Source of the DNA: Corynebacterium sp.
GTDB taxonomy: Bacteria; Actinomycetota; Actinomycetes; Mycobacteriales; Mycobacteriaceae
DNA: 9,557 bases
Assembly (NCBI RefSeq): GCF_030530965.1
Contig: NZ_JAUMTY010000015.1
Span: 36,683 to 46,239, forward strand
Direction: 5' to 3'
Shown here piece by piece: positions 1-5,098 of this stretch. The stretch's first letter is position 1; every line of letters begins with the position of its first letter. Both the position numbers and the translations under genes were made by a program. Below the pieces are notes generated by a model. It did no database searches, was not told where the DNA came from, and was given only the letters and a program-made list of their open reading frames with translations.

Positions 1-834
1 ATCCACGATGAGGTCGTGCTGAACCGCCACACGGCATTCCCCTCGAAAAAGCCTCAGTCTTCTGTTGCGATGGATTTATCAGCGCTGGGGATGGGTGACG
101 ATGTGAAGGTATCCATCAATGATTTCGTTCGCGATGGCTACCAGTTTCGATTCCCGTTCGGGTCTGAACGGCGGTCTTATCGATTCTTTGACGCTGCCAC
201 CGGTACCGCGACCCCCATCGATTTTGTGAACGCGATTCAGCAGCGCGGAAAAGATGTGTATTCGAAGGGAATTGATGTTTATCAGTTCAGCCAGGACCTA
301 GGGCCCGTCAACCTTTATGACGCACAACGACGGCTCATGGACAATGCGGGCAATGTGTCGGAGGTGCAGCGGCAGGAATTAGATAGGCTTCGGCGGAATA
401 TTCCCGCGTCCTCGTGGGGATTGAGTTCCGGTGCCCCTATCCAAATGGATCCTTATTATGTGGCGACCCGAACGATAAATGTTGAACCAGCGACCGGAAT
501 AATAACAAATAATTCGGTCACGTTATGGGTTTTTTATGCCCAAAATTACAATGAGGCAAAAACGATTAAGGAAAATCAGGATAAAGAATTAGCCTCTCCT
601 TCTCGGACTATGCTTCACTTCGACGCTCAGTGGGATGACCGTACGAAAGAAGCACGGCTACACGATATTCAGAGAGTGATTAAGCCGCTCAATATCTGGA
701 GTAAGGCAGTGCCGTGGATAACGGGCGTGAGCGGGATGATCTTAATCCTGGCTGGGTTGTACTTGTATTTCGACGCGCGACAAGCCGGACGCCGACCTGC
801 GGGGAAGTCCCCGGAGACCCCTGATTCGCTCTAA
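1..834 (+). CDS. DUF3068 (PorA-family) envelope protein, 5' end missing
   Basis: The reading frame is open from base 1, so the gene starts outside the window; 277 codons are visible before TAA at 832-834. A GTG at position 16 could be read as a start, but no ribosome binding site precedes it and the family normally begins with an N-terminal membrane helix that is absent here, so the true start lies upstream. The visible part is a soluble, probably extracytoplasmic domain rich in Asp, Arg and Tyr, followed by one hydrophobic helix (codons at 706-771) and a short basic, Pro-rich tail. This layout, and the segment around the helix, resemble the DUF3068 family of mycolata, which databases label PorA-family porin; the exact role is unsettled. 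Bases 481-600 are only about 37% GC (my count), well below the fad genes. Family assignment is from memory of its pattern, without a search. Confidence 0.72.
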   Translation: MHDEVVLNRHTAFPSKKPQSSVAMDLSALGMGDDVKVSINDFVRDGYQFRFPFGSERRSYRFFDAATGTATPIDFVNAIQQRGKDVYSKGIDVYQFSQDLGPVNLYDAQRRLMDNAGNVSEVQRQELDRLRRNIPASSWGLSSGAPIQMDPYYVATRTINVEPATGIITNNSVTLWVFYAQNYNEAKTIKENQDKELASPSRTMLHFDAQWDDRTKEARLHDIQRVIKPLNIWSKAVPWITGVSGMILILAGLYLYFDARQAGRRPAGKSPETPDSL

Positions 835-842
835 TTGCGCGA

Positions 843-863
843 GCGCGTCAACCCGTTGAGCGC
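843..863 (+). terminator. Possible terminator hairpin after the DUF3068 gene
   Basis: Nine bases after the stop codon, bases 843-851 can pair with 856-863: four G-C pairs (GCGC with GCGC), a bulged G at 847, then TCAA with TTGA, closing on a CCCG loop. The stem is followed by an AT-rich stretch with a short T run (872-875), not a classic U tract. It may end transcription of the DUF3068 gene, but the stem is short and the tail weak. Confidence 0.35.
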
Positions 864-870
864 ATTAACT

Positions 871-900
871 ATTTTGATCGCTCTGCTACTTGATCAAAAT
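871..900. promoter_or_regulatory. Perfect 9-bp inverted repeat, candidate operator for the Dcu-type gene
   Basis: ATTTTGATC (871-879) and GATCAAAAT (892-900) are exact reverse complements with a 12-bp spacer, so the arm centres lie 21 bp apart, two helical turns on the same DNA face. The right side also contains the 8-bp palindrome TTGATCAA (890-897). It sits 123 bp upstream of the transporter start, just before the best -10-like sequence I can find (927-932). This suits a dimeric regulator site. It contains TTGAT and ATCAA, the half-sites of FNR, but spaced by 14 rather than 4 bases, so it is not a standard FNR box. A weak stem-loop in RNA is the alternative reading. Confidence 0.45.
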
Positions 901-926
901 CACAGTCATTAGAAATATCACACCGT

Positions 927-932
927 TATAAC
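927..932 (+). promoter_or_regulatory. Possible -10 element (TATAAC) for the Dcu-type gene
   Basis: TATAAC is the closest match to an actinobacterial -10 element between the DUF3068 stop and the transporter start. No convincing -35 hexamer lies 16-19 bp upstream, which is common in actinobacteria but leaves the call weak. If used, the leader would be about 85 bases. ATCACA occurs at 899-904, 917-922 and 988-993; these are CRP/GlxR-like half-sites only, none forming a full palindrome. Confidence 0.25.
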
Positions 933-1022
933 CAGGTTGAGAATGGCGTCGGACCTGCCGGTAGTCCTAATCTGTTTTCGGCTTATCATCACAAAATTAA
1001 ATTGCGCTGAACGGAGTGACTG

Positions 1023-2333
1023 ATGATTTGGTTTCATCTCCTTATCGTTCTTGCCTTCATTATTCTGGGGGCTCGTTTCGGGGGAATTGGCATTGGATTC
1101 GCGGGTGCAGCAGGTGTCCTAGTACTCGCCATTACCGGGGTCTCAACATCGACAGACGATATTCCGTGGGCTGTTATCGGAATCATCATGGCTGTTATTT
1201 GCACCGTGGCCGCGCTGCAAGTGGCCGGGTCAATGGATTACTTGGTTCATCTGACCGAACGGCTCTTGCGCAGGCACCCTCAACAGATCGTCTACTTATC
1301 TCCCCTGGTCACATTCGTCATGTCGCTCCTGTGCGGAACTGGCCACACCGCATATTCCGTCATCCCGATCATTGTCGACGTCGCTAAAGAGCGCGGAATT
1401 CGGCCCTCCCGGCCGCTATCTATCGCCGTCGTCGCGTCGCAAATTGGTGTGGCAGCATCTCCAATTTCTGCTGCTATGGCCGCGTTGGTTGTCGCTTTGG
1501 ATCCCTTCCATGTTGGATACTTGCAGTGCTTAGCAATTGTTATCCCGACGACGTTCATCGGGTGCGCAGCCGGCGCATTTGTTGCCGCCCGGCAAGGTAA
1601 AGAATTGGCCGATGACCCCGTTTACCAGGAGCGGAAGAAGCAAGGCCTTGTGAAGCCGTCGGCAGCTGGTATTGAAAACTACACTCCGGCAAAGAGCGCA
1701 GTTCCTAGTTTGTGGGTCTTCCTGCTTGCTCTGATTTTGGTGGTCACCTACGCGACGGTGACCTCGAAGGAGCTGGGCATTGTCGATAACCCGCCGCTGA
1801 GCGCGACGCTGGCGATCATGGCCGTTATGCTCACCGCGGCAGCAGTCATTTGCGGTCTAGCGAAGAAGCCTTTCGGCGAGATCACTACTCAGGAAACCTT
1901 CCGTTCCGGCATGACCGCAGCTATTTGTATCATGGGTCTCGCATGGTTAGGAAACATGTTCGTTAGCCACTACGCCGACACGATTTCCCACGGCCTGTCG
2001 GGCGCTTTACATTCGCAACCATGGCTCTCTGCCGTGTTCTTCTACTTCGCCGCCCCGCTCATGTTCTCCCACGCGGCGACGACATCCGCCTTCATGCCGC
2101 TATTCGTGAAACTCGGCCTGCCGGCAACGGCATTGGTGGCCAGCTATCCCGCGGTGTCTAACTACTACCTGCTCCCCAACTACCCGACGACGGTTGCCGC
2201 GATGGAAATGGACGACACTGGTTCCACCCGCGTGGGCAAAACGCCGCTCTCCCACCCGTTCGTCCTGCCCGGCACGGTGTCCATTATGGTGTGTGTTCTT
2301 CTCGGATTCCTTGTGGCTCCGATCCTGCTGTAA
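1023..2333 (+). CDS. Dcu-type (DcuA/DcuB family) C4-dicarboxylate transporter
   Basis: A 436-residue, very hydrophobic inner-membrane carrier, matching the usual 430-446 residues of the Dcu family, which exchanges or takes up fumarate, malate, succinate and aspartate, classically under anaerobic conditions. The start is the ATG at 1023 with GGAG at 1013-1016, six bases upstream. Family signatures are visible along the chain: GARFGGIGIG near the N-terminus, LLRRHP after the first helices, CGTGH at residues 104-108, ASPISAA in the next helical block, a polar linker near residues 195-230 (KELADDPVYQERKK), FRSGM, AWLGNMFVS, and the C-terminal LLPNYPTT followed by MDDTGSTRVG. From memory the N-terminal glycine-rich block, linker and AWLGNMFVS resemble E. 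coli DcuA, while the CGTGH block resembles DcuB, so I give no gene symbol. The oxidoreductase gene follows 42 bp downstream on the same strand and may be partly co-transcribed. Confidence 0.93.
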   Translation: MIWFHLLIVLAFIILGARFGGIGIGFAGAAGVLVLAITGVSTSTDDIPWAVIGIIMAVICTVAALQVAGSMDYLVHLTERLLRRHPQQIVYLSPLVTFVMSLLCGTGHTAYSVIPIIVDVAKERGIRPSRPLSIAVVASQIGVAASPISAAMAALVVALDPFHVGYLQCLAIVIPTTFIGCAAGAFVAARQGKELADDPVYQERKKQGLVKPSAAGIENYTPAKSAVPSLWVFLLALILVVTYATVTSKELGIVDNPPLSATLAIMAVMLTAAAVICGLAKKPFGEITTQETFRSGMTAAICIMGLAWLGNMFVSHYADTISHGLSGALHSQPWLSAVFFYFAAPLMFSHAATTSAFMPLFVKLGLPATALVASYPAVSNYYLLPNYPTTVAAMEMDDTGSTRVGKTPLSHPFVLPGTVSIMVCVLLGFLVAPILL

Positions 2334-2361
2334 ACGCCCCTGCCACTCCCCCGCACTGAGC

Positions 2362-2367
2362 TACACT
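2362..2367 (+). promoter_or_regulatory. Candidate -10 element (TACACT) for leaderless oxidoreductase mRNA
   Basis: TACACT fits the actinobacterial TANANT pattern and ends eight bases before the ATG at 2376, so transcription would start at or within a base or two of the start codon. This is the geometry of leaderless genes, which are frequent in corynebacteria and mycobacteria. No good -35 hexamer is present. The same six bases occur ahead of fadB (5072-5077). Confidence 0.4.
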
Positions 2368-2375
2368 GAGGAGGC

Positions 2376-3542
2376 ATGAAAGACCACTACCGGGCAGTCA
2401 TTATTGGTGCAGGACAGGCTGGTCTCGCGGGCGCTCATGAACTCGTCCATCGCGGCCTCACGCCCGGGGACGACTTCCTCATTCTTGACTCCAATGACGG
2501 TCCCGGCGGTGCATGGCGAAACCGGTGGGACTCCCTCACTTTCGACGCAGCCCACGGGATTGCCGATCTCCCCGGCCTGCCACTCGGCGACCCTGACCCG
2601 GACATCCCCGCGTCGCGCGTCGTCGCCCAGTATTACGGCGACTACGAGCAGAAATTCGGACTTGCCGTGGAGCGCCCCGCGAAGGTCATCGGCGTCTGCA
2701 ACAACGATGAAAATACGGAATTGCTCACCGTGGTGTGGATGAAAGATGGGACCTGCACCTCTGTGACCTGCGAGGTCGTATTAAATGCGACGGGAACGTG
2801 GACGCACCCATACATCCCCTATATTCCCGGTATTGCGGACTTTCGGGGCACGCAGCTCCACACGGTGAATTTCACCACTGCCGACGATTTCGCGGGGAAG
2901 AAAACGCTGGTTGTTGGGGGCGGTTTGAGTGCGGTGCAGTTTCTTCTGCAACTTGCCCCTGTGACAGAAACGGTGTGGGCGACCCGGCGGCCACCAAACT
3001 TCACCGACCGCACATTCGATACGCGGTGGGGCCGCGACGTTGAACAGGCTGTTCGCGACCGCACCCATGCCGGCGACGAACCCGCCAGCGTGGTACGGAC
3101 CACTGGCATTCCGCTGTGGGACACCTACCTCGACGGCGTCCGCGATGGCGTCCTGGTGAGCCGCGGAATGTTCACCCGCATCACCAGCGACGGCGTTGAC
3201 TTTGAGCCACCAACATCAGCGTCGGCGGACGGCCTTGGCCCCAGCTCCGCGGATCATCTCGTTCTTCCCGAAAGCTGGCAACCATACGACGCCCACCACC
3301 ACGAAACAGCTGACATCATCTTCTGGAACACGGGGTTCCGCCATGCTCTCGAGCACCTCGCACCGCTGAAATTACGCATGCTCGGCGGCGGGATAAAAAT
3401 GCGCGATGAAGTGCGCGTTGAGCGAGATCCGCGGATTTTCCTCCTGGGCTATGGATCAACTGCCTCGACCGTGGGCGCTACGCGCGCAGGCCATCGAGGG
3501 GGACGAGCAGCCATGAAGTATCTGAACGATCATTCGTCGTAA
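2376..3542 (+). CDS. FAD/NAD(P)-dependent oxidoreductase, flavin-containing monooxygenase-like
   Basis: A 388-residue soluble flavoprotein with two dinucleotide-binding Rossmann motifs: GAGQAG at residues 11-16 for FAD, directly after the first beta strand, and GGGLS at 181-185 for NAD(P)H. Between them are GPGGAW (42-47), typical of FMO-type enzymes, and FRGTQLHTVNF (156-166), which fits the FMO fingerprint FxGxxxHxxx(Y/F) with Phe in the last position. A C-terminal LLGYGSTASTVGATRAG segment is the expected second FAD-contacting block. FMO relatives oxidise N, S or carbonyl groups with O2 and NADPH; the substrate cannot be read from this sequence. ATG 2376 is the only sensible start: an in-frame TGA lies at 2367-2369 and the Rossmann strand begins at residue 7. 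The purine-rich GAGGAGG (2368-2374) touches the ATG with only one base between, too close for normal use, which favours leaderless initiation. Confidence 0.88.
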   Translation: MKDHYRAVIIGAGQAGLAGAHELVHRGLTPGDDFLILDSNDGPGGAWRNRWDSLTFDAAHGIADLPGLPLGDPDPDIPASRVVAQYYGDYEQKFGLAVERPAKVIGVCNNDENTELLTVVWMKDGTCTSVTCEVVLNATGTWTHPYIPYIPGIADFRGTQLHTVNFTTADDFAGKKTLVVGGGLSAVQFLLQLAPVTETVWATRRPPNFTDRTFDTRWGRDVEQAVRDRTHAGDEPASVVRTTGIPLWDTYLDGVRDGVLVSRGMFTRITSDGVDFEPPTSASADGLGPSSADHLVLPESWQPYDAHHHETADIIFWNTGFRHALEHLAPLKLRMLGGGIKMRDEVRVERDPRIFLLGYGSTASTVGATRAGHRGGRAAMKYLNDHSS

Positions 3543-3566
3543 ACGCAGCTGAGCTGGGGAAATAGT

Positions 3567-3590
3567 GAGCTATGTAGGAGTTCATAGCTT
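3567..3590. other. Small stem-loop after the oxidoreductase gene
   Basis: AGCTATG (3568-3574) pairs exactly with CATAGCT (3583-3589), extended by a G-T pair (3567/3590), around an eight-base loop. It lies 25 bp after the oxidoreductase stop. There is no T run behind it and the stem is AT-rich, so it is a weak terminator candidate at best; it could equally be a small operator or chance. Confidence 0.25.
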
Positions 3591-3662
3591 CAAGCGTCGC
3601 CGTCGGTCACCCCCATGAAAAATTTATTCCTGTTCTCCCGCCACATTTCCACCTCACTCACA

Positions 3663-3668
3663 TATAGT
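3663..3668 (+). promoter_or_regulatory. Candidate -10 element (TATAGT) for fadA
   Basis: TATAGT is a close match to the actinobacterial -10 consensus and sits inside the small palindrome TCAC-ATATA-GTGA (3658-3670). No clear -35 hexamer is seen at 3640-3646. A start near 3675 would give a leader of roughly 93 bases that carries the palindrome and tandem repeat described below. Confidence 0.42.
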
Positions 3669-3693
3669 GACTCATAACACATTTGAACGGGTA

Positions 3694-3711
3694 TGTGAGT
3701 GCGCTCGCACA
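3694..3711. promoter_or_regulatory. GlxR/CRP-like palindrome in the fadA leader
   Basis: The 18-bp sequence at 3694-3711 is an imperfect palindrome with 7 of 9 positions paired, bounded by TGTG and CACA. Read as TGTGA-N6-TCGCA (3694-3709) it differs by one base from the TGTGA-N6-TCACA site of CRP-family regulators, including GlxR, the cAMP-responsive global regulator of corynebacteria. Lying downstream of the putative -10 element it would block transcription rather than activate it, unless the real promoter is elsewhere. The central bases lack the TA preferred by GlxR. Confidence 0.38.
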
Positions 3712-3741
3712 CCACCTGCACGAACGCACACCACCTGTACG
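3706..3741 (+). repeat. Two-copy 19-bp tandem repeat in the fadA leader
   Basis: CGCACACCACCTGCACG (3706-3722) recurs as CGCACACCACCTGTACG (3725-3741) with a single C/T difference and a 19-bp period. The first copy overlaps the right arm of the GlxR-like palindrome. The pair ends 26 bp before the fadA start codon, within the predicted untranslated leader. It may be a double protein-binding site or a recent local duplication; the two cannot be told apart from one sequence. Confidence 0.6.
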
Positions 3742-3767
3742 GAAATGATCAACCAGGGAGAAACCAC

Positions 3768-5000
3768 ATGGCACCTGCCGCCGAGACCCAGCCCCAAGCC
3801 TTCATTTACGAGGCACTTCGAACACCCCGCGGCAAAGGGAAAAGCTCGGGCTCGCTGCACATCGCGAAACCGGTCACCCTGCTCACCACGCTCATTAAAG
3901 AAATTCGCCGCCGCAACCCCAACATCGACGAACAACGCATTTCCGACGTCATCACCGGCTGCGTGACACCCGTCGGGGATCAGGGAATGGATATCGCGCA
4001 GACAGCGGCCCTCATGGCGGACCTCCCCTACTCCGCCACCGGCGTCCAGGTGAACCGCTATTGCGCATCGGGCCTCAGCGCGGTCAACTTGGCCGCCGCC
4101 AAAGTTCGCTCCGGGTGGGATGACCTCGTTCTGGCTGGTGGGGTGGAGTCCATGTCTCGCGTGCCCATGGGATCCGACGGCGGAGCCCTCGCGATGGACC
4201 CTGAAACCGCCTTCCACACGGATTTCGTTCCCCAGGGAATTTCCGCCGACCTCATTGCCACGCTGGATGGCGTCACGCGTGACGACGCCGACAGTTACGC
4301 TGCGCGGTCTCATCAACGCGCTGCTCACGCGTGGGAGGAGGACCGCTTCTCCAATTCCATCGTTCCCGTCACAGACCAGAACGGCCTCAAACTTCTCGAT
4401 AAGGACGAAACGATACGGCCTGACACTACTGTCGAATCGCTCTCCGGGCTCAAACCGTCGTTCGCCAAAATGGGGAGGATCGGCGGTTTCGACGCCGCCG
4501 CGCTGACCCGGTACCCGCAGGTTCAGCACATCAACCACATTCACCACGCAGGCAATTCCTCGGGCATTGTCGACGGCGCCGCCATGACGCTCATCGGCAC
4601 GGAACAAGCTGGTACGGACATGGGGCTCACGCCTCGCGCCCGGGTCGTGACCACCGCGACCACCGGCGTCGAACCCACGATCATGCTGACCGCCCCCGCA
4701 CCCGCTGCACGTGCCGCACTCCACAAAGCCGGACTCACTGCCGACGATATCGACGTGTGGGAAATTAACGAAGCCTTCGCCGCCGTCGTCCTCCGCGCAC
4801 AACGCGAGCTCCACATTCCCGACGAAAAGCTCAACATCAATGGTGGGGCCATCGCCATGGGCCACCCACTCGGCGCGACCGGCGCCATGCTGATCGGACA
4901 CGCTGTCGACGAACTCCACCGCTCTGGCGGACGCTACGCACTGATCACACTCTGCGTCGCTGGTGGCATGGGGGTCGCCACCATCATCGAACGCGTCTAA
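3768..5000 (+). CDS. fadA: Acetyl-CoA C-acyltransferase (thiolase), beta-oxidation
   Basis: A 410-residue thiolase, the normal length, that cleaves 3-ketoacyl-CoA with CoA to give acetyl-CoA and a shortened acyl-CoA. The active-site residues are all visible: nucleophile Cys99 in NRYCASGLSA, Asn334 in NEAF, His366 in GGAIAMGHPLGATG, and the acid/base Cys396 in LCVAGGMG. The start is ATG 3768, preceded by GGGAG (3756-3760) at seven bases; the frame stays open to a GTG at 3699, but that would add 23 residues of low-complexity sequence with no ribosome site and translate the repeat region. fadB follows after 98 bp on the same strand, so the two products probably form the FadA-FadB beta-oxidation complex. 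A biosynthetic acetoacetyl-CoA thiolase is the alternative, but the fadB neighbour argues for degradation. Confidence 0.95.
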   Translation: MAPAAETQPQAFIYEALRTPRGKGKSSGSLHIAKPVTLLTTLIKEIRRRNPNIDEQRISDVITGCVTPVGDQGMDIAQTAALMADLPYSATGVQVNRYCASGLSAVNLAAAKVRSGWDDLVLAGGVESMSRVPMGSDGGALAMDPETAFHTDFVPQGISADLIATLDGVTRDDADSYAARSHQRAAHAWEEDRFSNSIVPVTDQNGLKLLDKDETIRPDTTVESLSGLKPSFAKMGRIGGFDAAALTRYPQVQHINHIHHAGNSSGIVDGAAMTLIGTEQAGTDMGLTPRARVVTTATTGVEPTIMLTAPAPAARAALHKAGLTADDIDVWEINEAFAAVVLRAQRELHIPDEKLNINGGAIAMGHPLGATGAMLIGHAVDELHRSGGRYALITLCVAGGMGVATIIERV

Positions 5001-5016
5001 CCCACGTCGAAAAGCA

Positions 5017-5049
5017 ACGTCTAACGAACGTTTACGCACCGTTTACCCA
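5017..5049. repeat. Three 11-bp phased repeats between fadA and fadB
   Basis: ACGTCTAACGA (5017-5027), ACGTTTACGCA (5028-5038) and CCGTTTACCCA (5039-5049) follow one another directly. Units two and three match at 9 of 11 positions, units one and two at 7 of 11. The 11-bp period is close to one helical turn, so equivalent bases face the same side. The block ends 22 bp before the TACACT element, where an activator or repressor would bind upstream of a fadB promoter. Confidence 0.42.
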
Positions 5050-5071
5050 GGCCAACGTCGACAAGAATGAC

Positions 5072-5077
5072 TACACT
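5072..5077 (+). promoter_or_regulatory. Possible internal promoter -10 (TACACT) for fadB
   Basis: TACACT fits the actinobacterial -10 pattern and would give a start near 5084, leaving a short leader that still contains AAGGAG (5087-5092), the fadB ribosome binding site. No -35 hexamer is recognisable. fadB may therefore be read both from the fadA promoter and separately. Confidence 0.33.
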
Positions 5078-5098
5078 CACCAGCCCAAGGAGCCAACG

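Noticed and set aside
874..897. FNR box upstream of the transporter gene
   Set aside because: Both half-sites TTGAT and ATCAA are present but separated by 14 bases instead of 4, so it does not fit FNR binding; kept only as an inverted repeat.
1016..1387. Alternative 123-codon frame starting at GTG 1016, overlapping the transporter start
   Set aside because: The product is Arg, His and Cys-rich without structure; the 436-codon frame has the Dcu motifs and a good ribosome site.
2330..3545. GTAAACG at 2330-2336 and 3539-3545, reverse complement of the fadA-fadB gap motif CGTTTAC
   Set aside because: Each overlaps a TAA stop codon, and a seven- or eight-base match in a window this size is not surprising; no consistent position relative to promoters.
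3546..3556. Palindrome CAGCTGAGCTG after the oxidoreductase gene
   Set aside because: Only one base separates the arms, so it cannot form a hairpin; five-base arms are common by chance.
3615..3677. Tiny 20-codon ORF (MKNLFLF...) upstream of fadA
   Set aside because: No ribosome binding site, it runs through the best -10 element, and such a short frame is expected by chance.
3699..3767. Longer fadA start at GTG 3699
   Set aside because: No ribosome site, and the extra 23 residues translate the leader repeats; ATG 3768 has GGGAG at seven bases and gives the usual thiolase length.
3672..5039. 455-codon open frame on the minus strand opposite fadA
   Set aside because: It mirrors fadA, whose active-site motifs are complete; its product is Gly, Val, Asp and His-rich with no recognisable domain, as expected from the antisense of GC-rich codons.
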